A stretch of 64,000 nt of DNA, from the NCBI GenBank assembly GCA_963682055.1, contig OY821749.1, positions 25,551,631 through 25,615,630 on the forward strand, in the 5' to 3' direction. Positions within the stretch are counted from its first letter, which is position 1, and every line of letters begins with the position of its first letter. Made by a program: the position numbers and the translations under genes. Under the pieces are notes generated by a model that ran no database searches, was not told where the DNA came from, and was given only the letters and a program-made list of their open reading frames with translations. The DNA is from Primula veris (Eukaryota; Streptophyta; Magnoliopsida; Ericales; Primulaceae). Positions 1-11,917 of the stretch are shown here, one piece after another.

Positions 1-3000
1 CTTCTTAGAATTAGTTAGCTCCACACCATTTTTCTTCTTAGTTGCTTCCGTAATGATTATTTTCTTCCAAATCTCAAGTACATCGGTAACTTTTGTTTGA
101 ATCTTCTTTTCCGGATGCTTTGTGAGAGGTCTTAGACGTTTAGCCACCTGCAGTTTGACGCCAAATAAGCAAACTTGTGTTAATAGGGAGATACAGATAA
201 ATAAGCCAAGACCCAAGAGTAACGAGTCAGTCCATGAACCAAATGCTAGTCGCTGCATCTGGCAATGGCATCACCAGATTACAGCAATGAAACTTACGAG
301 ATATACAAATACGATAAACACATAACAACATTTTAAAAAAAGTCTCGCAGTTCATGACGATTATTCAGATTATTATTACCCATGACTACTATTCCTATTA
401 GTTTTCAAGTGCGTGCCCATCATGCTGATTTTTATACTTTTCCTGACTTAATGTTAATATCCTTTTACAATACTCGCCATGACTTTGACTCTCTATTTAT
501 TGTAAGAATTATGCTTTCCAGTAAAGTTATTTCATTATTCAGTACCTTTCAAATGTCGCTAGTGCAAATATATGGGCTCTACAAGCAATTATATTCCAAA
601 ATGGGAAAATACACATTTGTGATAAATCAAGATTAGTTAAAGCCGAAGTTTTTTTTCCTTCAAAATATCAGCACCAAGGTTTGAAAAGTCACAAGACGAG
701 GTTGAGGCGTAAGTCGGACCTGCCTAGACTACTTTTTATGTACTTAGGTTCTTCTAGTGTCTAGACACTAAAACCGGTTTTAAAACACTGGACTACAAGC
801 ACCTAATGGACTGATCATGGTCGCAGTAATAAAACTTGTAATACAAAGACAACATGACGAGGTCTCAGGTTGAACACTATGAATCCTCAAATAGGTAGTA
901 TCCGATTACTGACAAAGTACCTCAATTGTGTTCTCTCGTTTTTGGTGTACAATGAGTAATAGTTTGTCAGCTATTCTGATTACCAATATACAGGTTCAGC
1001 ATATTTTCCATACTCGGGTTACATAACACAAAATGTGAAAGAAAAGCATTGCCAGACTCGATATTAACCATCCAGTAAATCAAGAAATGTAAAAATTAGA
1101 ATGCGATCAATTCCGGTGAAAAATAATGATAACTAGCTGGTGTTCATCTAGTTGGTGTTCTTCCCCTCTTCTTAAGTTCTATAACATCAAAACCCAGTCT
1201 TTTAATCTGACTTAAAAAGTTCTCAGTCATAATTAATCAAACAATCATGTAAATCATCAATAGAACCTAACTGCAATCAAGAAGCAGAGTAGTTACGTAT
1301 ACAAAATGCAACACAGGTATGCAATCATATCAAGACAGATTTTTGTCTCGTCATAAAGGAGATTAACTTCACATCGAACACCATAAGTTCGTTACAAAAA
1401 TCGACCCTCTATACTTAATTGTTAACGAGGAACACTGGGATGATGACTCTGAAAGGCATAGAAGATAAGCTTCCAACAGAAGCTACAATGATTATCCAAA
1501 TCACAATCAACACGAATAAATGCATGGGCATGTAGAGACTTGCCCGTGAATTAGAGACCTAGAAGAGGTAGCAATAAAGTTTGAAACTTTATTACGAGCT
1601 AAAATGAAAATAGCGGATTGCAAAGATGAAGCAACAATTTTACTGTAATATACACCAATTTAACAGCTTCTCAACCAAGTAAATAACTTAAAAAGGGTAA
1701 AAATTGACTAAATTGCCTTGGGATTAAGAACCAAAAAAGAGATAAGTGACATTTAAAACTCATTTCTAAACTGAAGTATAAGAAATTGACGAAATATAAC
1801 AGCTGAAAGGCAATACATTTAAAACTTATTGCAAAAAGAGATGAGTCACATTTGGAACTTATTCCTATAATGAAGTAAAAGAAAGACACACTGTATAACA
1901 GCTTTAAAAAAGCACAAAAATATCACCCAAAAAAATTTATCGAATCGAGATCAGCAGACAAGCCGTAACTTAATACTCAAGCGGACAAAAAATACATGCA
2001 GTGGAGTAACCTTAAAAAGATAGAATTGCTTGAAAATACATGAACTTGATTGCAATAATTTGACTTGAAAGAAAACACACGCAATGAATTGACTTGGAAA
2101 CAGAAATGAAAAAATAATACTAAAATAGCCATAGGTTTGAGAAAAAAACAGCGATAGTACTATTTGAAACCTAATTTTAAACTGAACTAAAATAACAAAA
2201 TACAGCCTGAAAGGGAAGTTATTAATTTCACCAAAAAGAAATCATAGAATCGAGATTCGCATAAAATTGTAATTTGTCACTCTGTCGGAAAAGGAAAAAC
2301 ACATGTGCTGGATTACCTTAAAACGACAGGTTTGACTTGAAAACACATGAATTTGATAAGCAGGAACAGGGTAATCAACTATCCCATTTGAGGAAGTCAG
2401 ACAAAGCAAGGCATAGTCAAGAAAAGATAAGTTTCCAAAAGAAAAGACACACGGCAACTTTTTCTCAATGTGGGGGGAACTGAGAACCTAATAATTTATA
2501 CTTCATCGGAAGAAGAAGATGTACAGGAAGGATACTATCAAACAGTTATTTTTTTAAAATACAAATCATGAATTGCATATACCTAAAAGAGACAATTGAC
2601 CATTCCAGCCTTTAATGAAGGAAACAAGAAACGTTAAGGCCACTAACAAGCATTAAAGAGAAGACTGGCAGAAGAAAACACAGAACTTGAAACATATTCA
2701 TTTGGCAGGAAAAAAAAGAACAAGCAACGAATTACCTATAGGATAGGTTTAAGAAAAAACATTAACAAGAAAAGCAGACCACTTGAAACAAACATGGGTA
2801 TTAAAGACTTACCTTTAAAAGGAAAAGAAGAAAACATGAACTTATTTCTCGCAGGATACGGAAAACAAGAGAGAAAAAACACCAAAAGCATCATGAATTT
2901 GAACTTAATAAGAGGCACCCAGCATAGAAAAAATGAGGCATGAGAGAGATACTCCCAATAGGAAAACACAATGAATTACGTCACCATAGAGACAGTGAGA

Positions 3001-4077
3001 CACTTGAGGAAAAATAAGGTAATGAGAAATGCATGAAAGAGATAACTTATACTCAATACACAGAGATACTTAACTGCGAAAAACTGTGAGCACAAACAGC
3101 AGGGAACAGATAAATATTATTCCAAGAATCGTGAAATTGACAAAAAATGCACAGCACACAGATAAGGAAAAAAATAAAGGAAAAAATGCATACACGAGAT
3201 AACTTTGAGAGGAATGGGATTTGATACCCCAACGTCGCAGTTAAAAAATAAAAGCAAGGGCGACATGATCATAGAAGAGACTATGTTAAATGGAAAACAA
3301 AATGAAATTTGATACCCATATAATAGGCAAATATATAAAGAAATCATTAAGGCCAGAAGAAGACATAAAAGAGACGGCTTACACAGGAAAACTATTTGAT
3401 TTAATAAATATAAGAAGCACTTAAATAAAGAAAACGACAAGGCTATAAATAGGCATAAACAAGACGACCGTATCAGATGAAAAATTAAGTATTAAATCCC
3501 TACAAGATACTTAGGCTGAGTGACAAATAGAGTAAAACTACAGCATATATACCGTAACTAGGATTCTTGTATCGAAAGGCTCAACTTCAAGTGCACATTA
3601 TTTTTCTTATTATGCGGGACTAAAGTTTAAAATCAACAATACTTTTTTAAACTACATGGTAAAAAATCGGTTTTTCCTTAATATGCAGGGCCTACACCCC
3701 CTTCTAGATAAGATATTGTACATTTACAAGTAACGATACATGCACACTTAGAATTCTTTGGTAAAACAAGCTCAAAGCATGATATGAATGCAAGAGCATG
3801 CAAAAAGATAGTATCTTTAGCAATTTACACTAAGAATGACTTGCCGAAAAAAAACACACTAAGAATGATAAATTGAAGGAAATTCTGATAAAAACAATTG
3901 AAGAAATAATGTGACCTGAGTGGACACTAGAACATCATAAGTAACTGGGAAACCCTTTAGCTGATTAAGGGCATCAACGCAACGATCGACTTTCGGCCCA
4001 CCGCTGTCACCGTCCACGGCCGCGGCATCCGCTGCCTTTTTTGCCGCCTCGAACAGCTCCACCAAATCTCTCTCCAT
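1..4077 (-). CDS. Transcription elongation factor TFIIS, N-terminal part (5' end of gene, runs off window)
   Basis: TFIIS binds stalled RNA polymerase II in the nucleus and stimulates cleavage of backtracked RNA. Two coding exons are visible on the minus strand. Exon 1 is 4077-3916, 54 codons starting MERDLVELFEAAKKAADAAA and ending in VSTQ. Exon 2 is 147-1, 49 codons starting VAKRLRPLTKHPEKK and containing VLEIWKK. They join in phase 0, with donor CAG|GTCACA and acceptor CTGCAG|GTGGCT. Together they form the TFIIS N-terminal (LW) helical domain, including the Leu-Trp motif. From family knowledge, the acidic start followed by KKAADAAA is typical of plant TFIIS; Mediator 26 or IWS1-like LW proteins fit less well. 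The central domain and C-terminal zinc ribbon, which carries the catalytic acidic pair, must lie left of base 1 and are not seen. The start is the only ATG that gives the family N-terminus. Confidence 0.9.
148..3915 (-). other. Large intron 1 of the TFIIS gene
   Basis: This 3768-bp GT-AG intron separates the two visible TFIIS exons. It is AT-rich. Several minus-strand ORFs of 70-107 codons lie in it, but they are rich in Phe, Leu and Ser and resemble no family; they are read as chance ORFs. I see no transposon ends in it. Short A-rich purine stretches with loosely repeated words such as gaaaacacatgaa recur from about 2030 to 3100. Confidence 0.8.
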
Positions 4078-4380
4078 ACCCCTTCTCTCGCCTATTCCGT
4101 CCGAAATCTGAAAATATCTGTGTTAAAAAGCTGGCTACATAGTGAAAAGGCTTGATTCACAGCTTAAAAAATCCACTTTTCTTCTTTTTAGGCCGCTAAA
4201 AGCTCACTTTTTGAGCTTTTAGCGTAGCTCTTGCAAAAACGTTTTAGTTAAGTTTCCGCTTTTTAAAACACTAAAAACTATAGTAATAAAGATTGAAGCC
4301 CACAAGAATTTTTTTTTGGAGAATTTGGGTTTTTTTTATTTTTTATAATTACCTTAAAATTCGGTAAAATTAGTCAAAAT

Positions 4381-5170
4381 TCACAGCAAGAAAACAAAAA
4401 TAAGAGAAATTGGTGTATGTATATTTTATTGATGGGTTAACTTCTCCTAGGAAATCAAGTAACAAATAACAAAACCCAGTTGGAGAAATTGGTGTATGTA
4501 TACTTAATAGTTACCTTATATTTTTTGCAAATAGCAAATTAGATCAAACCCCACAATAAAAAATTATACAAAGTGGTGTATGTATATTTAATAGTAATCT
4601 GATGATAAAAAATTTACCCTAAAAAATAAAAGCAAGTTAGAACAAAACCCACAATAAGAATAAAAAAAATTTGGACAAATTGGTATATGTATATTTTATG
4701 CTAGTTACCTTACATTAAGGAAAATCAGATCAATACCCACAATAAAATAAAATAAAAAGTTAAGAAATATGTCAATTTTATACTTACCTTCAAATTTTAT
4801 AACAAATCTTAAAAATACTACAATAAGAAAACAAAAATCGTAGAAAGTATTAAAAATTTAAAAGCTACCTAAAAAATTGTAACAAATCAGAACTAAAAAA
4901 AAACACAATATTGATGAAACTTGCAGGGTATTTAATAAATACTACCTTTTAATAATAGTTGCCCTAAAAATTAATAGCAAATTAGAGCAAACCCCACAAT
5001 AGGAAGTAAAATAATAGTCAAATTGGTGTATGAATATTTTATAAATTACCTTACATTAAGTCAAATTAGATTAATACCTACAAATTTATTGGAAAAAAAA
5101 AACTAACAATAAGATAACAAATAATAGAGAAATTTGCGTGGGTATAAGATAACTAATACCTTTTAAAATA
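4381..5170. repeat. Degenerate tandem array upstream of TFIIS
   Basis: About six to seven diverged units of roughly 80-110 bp share the words ttggtgtatgtatatttta, gttacctta and accccacaataa. Anchor words occur near 4411, 4490, 4572, 4680, 5024 and, weakly, 5130. The array lies about 300 bp upstream of the TFIIS start codon, so it may overlap its promoter. No coding potential is seen. Confidence 0.6.
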
Positions 5171-5837
5171 TTTTTCGGAGATGTTGAAAAAAGGGTGTGA
5201 AAGTCTCACTCAGCGGCGATAGGGTTAAATTTGGAGCTTATAAATATATATATTTGATAATATAGAGAGATAAATATTTTGTATGTATATGTGTTGTGTT
5301 TTTATGTATGTTAACTACTACTCTCTATGTGTTTTATGTAATTTTGTTTTAGTTGGCCCATTTTTTTTTTATTACAATTTGGGCTTCTTCTTTTTTTGCT
5401 ATGAGAACCAACAAATTTAACCCATGTATCTTGACTTTTGGATTGGTTGTATTATTTATATGGGTGTCAATTTTACCTCATCCGACCCCATCCGATCAAA
5501 CGGTTTTTGGATATTCGGTTAGTGGTTTTAGCGGTTCTCTCATAATCTATGGATCGGGTCGGGTTTATATAACTTATTTTACCCGACTCATACCCGTATT
5601 TGTAATGAGTATAACGGTTCTCGGTGCGGATATTTACCTAAAATAACCAAAATTCGTAAAATTTATTCTACTTTTCTAGATGTTATTTTCTAAATAATAT
5701 TTTTACACATTGATAATGAATATAATTTTTCAAGTTATTTTTTAAGTTACTTGTTAAAAATAAACAAAGTAATGAAGTACTATATTATTAAATGGAGATA
5801 TAAAAATACAGAGAAAAACCCCATAAAAGAAAAAAAT
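5171..5837. other. AT-rich intergenic DNA with a transposon-like fragment
   Basis: No gene is supported here. The 97-codon ORF at 5353-5646 contains repeated gggtcggg and ttcggtt words and resembles the inner part of non-coding hAT-type repeats rather than a protein. The rest is low-complexity AT sequence. Confidence 0.4.
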
Positions 5838-6540
5838 GATAAATTAACAAAACATATTACTTTTAAAACTAAATTAACAAAAACATACCCAAATTTTTTA
5901 AATTCATACCAAAAACATTTTAATTAACAAAATTATACCCAAAAATGTTTAATTAACAAAAACATACCCAAAAGTCCGTACCCTAATTTGTATATTTCAT
6001 ACTGTTCCAAAAGTCCATACATTTATTCCAAAAGTTCATAGCCATATTCCAAAAGTTCATACATTTATTCCAAAAGTTCATATCCTTACTTACATAATTC
6101 ATATACATGATTTTCAATTTCATACTCTTAGTTCACGGAGTTCATACACTTATTTTTCAACCTTATACACTAGTTAACAAATCAAACTCTTATCCGTCAT
6201 CCGATCTCGAACTACCATGCCGCCGTTGTGGGCCTCTTCTTCGACGACCGCATCTCCGTTGACATAAAACTCGAGTTTTCGACTTCGCTCTATACACTCA
6301 CCGCACACTCCGACGGATGTATCCGTCTCAATCTTCACCTAAGAGAGAGACCGGAGAGAGAAGAAGTAGGAGAAAAAGATCGGAAATATAGAGGAATGAT
6401 GAAAGAGTGATCGGAAAGACAGATAAATTATGAGAAATTGGAGATAGGGAAAAGGAGAAGGAGAGACATCGGAGGAAGGGATAAGGAGCAGATATAGATT
6501 GGAGAGAGAGTGAGGGGAGGAGAGAAAGATATGCATTAAA
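5838..6540. mobile_element. Non-autonomous element with GA-rich core, copy 1
   Basis: The left end starts gataaattaacaaaacat and continues with aaattaacaaaaacataccc. Next comes a run of degenerate short repeats (ttcatacccttatttccaaaag type), then a purine-rich gagaga core at about 6340-6530. The same order is seen at 29735-30690, whose right end is the reverse complement of this left end. The right terminal repeat is not evident here, so this copy may be truncated. The superfamily is not assigned. Confidence 0.55.
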
Positions 6541-7925
6541 CTAAGTTAAGTCTCAACCTTATACAGTTCAACTTCTTATGCTAATTTAAACACCGCTAAT
6601 CTTGATTTCACTGTTTATCTTCACAGTAAGATGCTCGTAAAACTTTTTAATCTGAAGTGCAATGCCGTTTGTGTGGCATAACATGACATCAGCGATATAA
6701 ATAACGTCATGATTGTCGAAAATGAAAAATAAGAAAAATATTGGTAATTTATAATTCTCGTCGCTACGACCAAATAATCTAAGAATTTAGACCGGCATCT
6801 ACATAATCTAAGTGACGATTTAATTGATCACCTTCACCCGTGTTATGGTTGTTGAAAATAATAATATTTATCACTAAAACGATGTGGTCGATGTAGTTAT
6901 AGATAGAAATTGCTGAAAGTATAATAATACGAGAATATTGTGAACTTTTTTGTGTTGCGAATGGTGAGATGTCTTTATGGAAGACGTGTCTCGCTATGTA
7001 AAATGTAGTACAACTTATCGTCTAAACCAAACAATAACAACTAACGTTGCTCATATGTTACTATAAGCCCGTGTGACATGATCTTAAGCTAAATAATTTT
7101 GATACATACGTTAGTCTTTATGTCCTCTTTTTCCCTTTCCAAAAAACGCTTATAAAAAATGACCAATTATCAGTCTCACGACTGTTACCTTATCAACTCT
7201 TTGAAACGTATTCAGAGCAAGGCTATGTTTATAATAACACGTTTAACTTATAGAGTATTATCATATTGATTATTTAGTTATTGGTGATGATCTCAAAACA
7301 CTGATCACCAATATAAAATTACTTTCTTAGCTCAATAATTCATAACTCTATAGTAAAAGTTATGACATTACCATGTTTGGTAATAATATTTAGAACTTCA
7401 AAGTTAAACATGGATTCCAATCGACCCGTAATAGTGAAAGGTAATAATGATAAACTACCCCATGCGTGCCTAAATAATGGTGACAACAAAAATACGTACA
7501 CCGTTGTCTTGTAAGTTTATCATATTCAGTGGTTAAACTTAAAAAATTTCAAAATCTAATAAAATAGTTTAACTCATCCTAACTATAGCTAAGGTTTTTA
7601 GTAATTATGAGCATGCATAAAGTCTAACAATGATAAAAACAAAATATAATAAAGATAAACGTAAAAATATAAAACTTTTATCTATATAAATGGTGATATA
7701 GTCCATCGACCTAAATTACCAAAACGTAGTATTTTTAATTTTAATTATTAAAAACTATAAATCAAAACTTTTATTTTCAAAACATACAACTCTAATAAAT
7801 ATGTGTAATCGTATGTTTTTATGTTTTGGGAATAACTTGTAGGTGCTGTATGTTTTGATAATATGTTTTAATTGATTGTATGTTTTGGACATTAACCCAA
7901 TAATATTTGTTGCGGAACTTCAAAC
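6541..7925. other. Intergenic DNA, nothing recognised
   Basis: AT-rich sequence. I see no ORF of interest, no RNA gene and no clear repeat ends. Confidence 0.5.
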
Positions 7926-8850
7926 GTAAAGGGCTATGTAATTTCACATTTCACTACAATAATCCAAATAATCTAAAGTTTCACGTGTTTTTGGGATAAC
8001 TAGGTAGGGTAACGAGTATTTAAGAAAAAACCATCAACCCAGGTAATATTTCTTCCCAACTTCAAACTTAAAGCTATGTAATTAAATTTTAAGAATTTCA
8101 CTTTAATAATCTAAATAATCTGAAAGTTTCACGTATTTTTTAATTAATTAGGTAGCGTACCTAGTATTTAATAAAAAAAACCATAGTGAATACTACTACT
8201 ACTACTAATAACTCTGTTTGTGTCTATTCAAATTCTTGTCAAACAATTTTTTTTTTCCAGAATCATATTTAAAAAACCTATTTTGAAAAATCACTGAAAA
8301 GTTATATTTTAAAAATCTAGATATTTTAGATTTTTCAGCCTAATAATCAGATTTGTAGAAACTGAATAATGTAACTTGCCAAACACACAAATTTTTCAAA
8401 GCTAAAATCCAACTATTCACTAAAAAAAAATCTGTTGTAAAAGCTATAAACTATGTAATTAACTGTTAGAAAATTCACTTTAACAATTCAAATAGTAGGG
8501 GTGGGCGAAAAACCGGAAAAACCGAATCAAACCGCAAATTAACCAAAAAAAGACCGAAACCGACAAACCGGAAAAATTTCGGGTCGGTTTCGGTTTTCAA
8601 TAAAACCGAACCGAAAAAGACCGAAAAACCGAAAAAAACCGGTCCGGTTCGGTAAAAAAAATAAAAAAACCGAAACCGAAAAAAAACGAGCCGAAAAATA
8701 TGCTCGGTTTCGGTTTTGTTAAAAAGCGAACCGAGACGGACCAATCCGGTCCTAGCAAATAGTATAAAGTTTAACGTATTTTTCGTATAATTAGGTGATA
8801 GATTATCTGAGTATATTTAAATAAAAGAAATAAAAAACCACATTAGTGAA
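7926..8850. repeat. Three diverged copies of a ~120-bp repeat
   Basis: The order atgtaatt, ttcacttyaataatc, taaagtttcacgta, ttaggtagng, gtatttaa, aaaaccat recurs at about 7930-8035, 8070-8185 and 8450-8860. The third copy is interrupted by the MITE at 8496-8754. A short (tac)n microsatellite lies at about 8190-8208. Confidence 0.6.
8496..8754. mobile_element. hAT-like MITE filled with ACCGAA minisatellite
   Basis: A 259-bp insert starts TAGGGGTGGGCG and ends GGTCCTA. It is flanked by tcaaatag (8488-8495) and gcaaatag (8755-8762), an 8-bp target duplication with one mismatch. An 8-bp duplication and TAGGG...CCTA ends fit the hAT superfamily. The inside is almost entirely degenerate accgaa/ttcggt repeats in both orientations. 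The 89-codon minus-strand ORF across it is a by-product of the repeat. Confidence 0.65.
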
Positions 8851-8949
8851 TTAAATACTAGACACTGTTTTTATCTGTCAAACACGCAAAGGTAAAAACA
8901 GTAACGCACCAGACATTAATCTTATTAATAAAACAATAAAACAAAAAGG

Positions 8950-9155
8950 TAAGGGAAAAAGCCAAAAATTGTGCTCCTCCTCTCTTTCTCTCTTAATTTC
9001 TCTCTCTATTGAATTTGGTGACCTGTTACCATCCCACCGCATTAAAGCCTTTTTTACTCAGATCCCTTTTTTTTTTCTTTTTTTTTTTAAATTTTGTTAC
9101 GTTTTCAGTGCATATCAGGACCACATTCACGTCCTTTTCCATCTGTTCATCACGG
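8950..9155 (+). promoter_or_regulatory. First leader exon of the P4-ATPase gene (5' UTR)
   Basis: A CT-rich leader (tctctttctctc near 8985) is followed by a plausible donor CACGG|GTAAGCC after 9155. The transcription start is not determinable, so the left limit is approximate. This is inferred from the donor here and the acceptor CACTCAG-type site at 11589-11590, where the spliced leader resumes before the ATG at 11914. Confidence 0.5.
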
Positions 9156-11590
9156 GTAAGCCTTTTTTATTTTTTATTTTTTTTAATGTTTATAATTGTT
9201 ACCCATTTATTAAAATTGTATCTTTAAAAGGACCAATTGGGTGGGTATCTGAGTTTGCTCAGTTTTAGGATTATTCTGTGTGATGGTGATGGAATTGATT
9301 TGTGTTTTGGGTAATGTATGTGAGTTTAATATTTTGTTGGTTACTCAATTTCCCTTGATATCACATTCTTTTAGAAATTATGGGTATACCTTCATTTTCC
9401 TTTATTTTCATGTTTTTTTTTTGAGTTGGAAAATTGGTTATTTGGGTTGTTCAGTTGTAGGGTTTTTGTTGTTACCCATTTATCAAAATCGTATCTTTAA
9501 AAGGACCAATTGGGTGGGTATCTGAGTTTGCTCAGTTTTAGGATTATTCTGTCTCATGGAATTGCTTTTTCGGTATATTCTGTGAGTTTCTAAAAGAACA
9601 TGGATTTTTTTGCCTTCATTTTATTTTTTAATTGTTACCCATTTATTAAAATTGTATTTTTAAGAGGACTAATTAGGTATCTCAGTTGCTTAGCTTTAGC
9701 ATTGTTCTATATGGAATTGATTTTTGGGTAATCTATTTGATTTTAACATACTTCTAGAAATTACAGGTTAGCCTTTTTTTCTCATTTTTTTAATTGTTAC
9801 CCATTTATCAAAATTATATTTTTAAGAGGACCAATTGGGTATCTCAGTTGCTTAGTTTTAGGATTATTTATGTATCATGGAATTTCTTTTTGGGTAATTT
9901 ACGTGAGTTTAACATACTTCTAGAAATTATGGGTTAGCCTTTTCCCCTCCTTTATTTTCATGTTTTTTTTTGAAAACTGGTTAGTTGTAGGGTTTTTGTT
10001 GTTACCCATTAATCAAAATCGTATTTTTAAGAGGACCAATTGGGTACCTGAGTTGCTTAGTTTTAAGTTTATTCTGTGTATTGGAATTGCTTTATCGTTT
10101 TTTTCTGTGAGTTTCTAAAGATATGGAGTTTTTTGCCTTCATTTTATTTTTAACCGTTACCCATTTATCAAAATCGTATCTTTAAGAGGACCAATTGGGT
10201 ATCTGAGTTGCTTAGTTTTAGCCTTTAGGATTATTCTGTCTCATGGAATTGCTTTTGGGGTATTTTTTCTGTGAGTGTTCTTAAAATATGGAATTGCTTG
10301 CATACCATACATTGGAAAATAGAAATTATGGGTGATTTTTTTATTGTACTGCTGAGAATTGGTTATTTGGATTGTTCAGCTGTAGGGTTTTTGTTGTTAC
10401 CCATTTATCAAAATCGTATTTTAAGAGGACCAATTAGGTATCTGAGCTGTTTAGTTTTAGGATTATTCTGTTTCATGGAATTATTTTTTTGGGTAATTTC
10501 AATGAGTTTAATATTTTGTTGGTTATTTCATTTCCCTCGTTATTTTAGTGCTTTTAGAAATTATGGGTTAGCTTTCCCTTTTTTTTTTGAATTATTTTTA
10601 ATGTTACCCATTTATCAAAATGTATTTTTAAGAGGACCAATTTGGTATTGGAGTTGTTTAGTTTTAGCCTTCAGGATTATTTTGTCTCATTGAATTGCTT
10701 TGTAGGTAATTTCTGTGAGTTTCTAAAAACATGGAAATCATGGAATTTGTTGCCTTCGTTTTTTTCCCCATTGTGTTACTGTTACCCATTTATTAGAATT
10801 GTGGGTTTTAAGGATTGGTTATTTGGGTTGTTCAGTTGTAGGGTTTTGTTGCCTGTTACCCATTTATCAAAATTGTATCTGAGTTGTTTATTTTTAGAAA
10901 TATTCTGTCTCATGACATTGCTTTTTCTGTAATTTATGTGAATTTCTAAAAACATGAATTTTTTTGCCTTCATTTTATTTTCTATTTGTTACCCATTTAT
11001 TAGGATTGTGGGTTTTAAGGATTGGTTAAATTGCATCTTTAAGAGAACTAATTGGGTATCCGAGCTGTTTAGTTTGTAGGATTATTCTGTAGCATGGAAT
11101 TGTTTTTTTCGGTATTTTCTGTGAGTTTCTATAACATGGAATTGCGTGTATAACATTCAGATATTAGCTCTTTAGAAAACCTAGTTGAGAATTGTGATCT
11201 ACTTTGTGTTTTGAATTTTGCGATTAGTTTTTTTTTCTATCAATTGTGCTTGGATTAATTTTGTGTCAGCATTCTTATAGTCAGAGTTGATTTTCATGAA
11301 TCAGCATTGATGCTTTAGCTTGACCTGGCTGTGTTTTATTTCGTGAGGGTTAAGTAGGCTGGGGTTTACCCTATTTTGGCTTCCCCAATTTTGTAAGGAT
11401 GTTGATATTACCTTCTCGGTTGATTTTTTTAGGTATCACAATTTCTTTATCAATTGTAATCTGAGCTATTTAGTTGTAGGATCCTTTTTTTTTGTTGGTA
11501 AACTTGTAATACGATTCGTCTTTCTGAACAATTACTCCTGACCTTCATTTTCTATTTATGTACATCATGCTTCCTTTTTACGTGACTCAG
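9156..11590 (+). repeat. Leader intron of the P4-ATPase gene made of ~11 diverged tandem repeats
   Basis: The presumed 2.4 kb leader intron contains the phrase gttacccatttatcaaaa at about 9195, 9470, 9632, 9795, 10001, 10154, 10396, 10602, 10781, 10854 and 10988. Each copy is usually followed by rtatctttaagaggaccaa, ttgggtatctgagttg, ttagttttaggattattct and catggaattg. Unit length is about 150-270 bp with indels. ORFs of 80-140 codons here are repeat translations, rich in Phe and Leu, not genes. Confidence 0.8.
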
Positions 11591-11917
11591 GTTCAGCATA
11601 TTCCCGGAGGCATAGGGCCCATTGAGTCAATCTCGAGAGATTTGTCAAAATATCAGAGAATACGAAGTTTCAAGGTTCTGTAAAGCTAAAACCTGATATC
11701 ACACTATATAGTGAAGAAAAATAGAATAAATAACCCCATTACTTCGAGCCATCAATTTGCATGAGAAATTGTCAGATGAGGGGTTTAATTTGGCAGTAAC
11801 AAGAAGGAAACATGGATTGTGACTGCATAGATGGAACAAGGAGAAATTTTATTAGTGCCTTTATATTTGAATTATTTCGGTGAGATTCGGTTACTTATGT
11901 CGGACAAATATATATGA
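11591..11917 (+). promoter_or_regulatory. Spliced leader with three upstream ORFs
   Basis: uORF1 is 11761-11799 (12 codons), uORF2 is 11812-11883 (23 codons) and uORF3 is 11831-11917 (28 codons). The stop codon of uORF3 overlaps the main start as ATGA: main ATG 11914-11916, uORF stop TGA 11915-11917. This arrangement can allow termination-coupled reinitiation or repression. That role is inferred from known uORF biology; the overlap itself is seen directly. Confidence 0.6.

Noticed and set aside
3117..3440. 107-codon minus-strand ORF inside the TFIIS intron
   Set aside because: Low-complexity hydrophobic translation of AT-rich intron sequence; not joined by splice sites to either exon in frame.
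5353..5646. 97-codon plus-strand ORF
   Set aside because: Contains gggtcggg/ttcggtt repeat words and resembles inner parts of non-coding hAT-type repeats; no protein features.
8475..8744. 89-codon minus-strand ORF
   Set aside because: Product of the ACCGAA minisatellite inside the MITE.
10271..10932. Overlapping ORFs of 140 and 96 codons in the flippase leader
   Set aside because: They are translations of the tandem repeat units, very rich in Phe and Leu, and lie in the leader intron.
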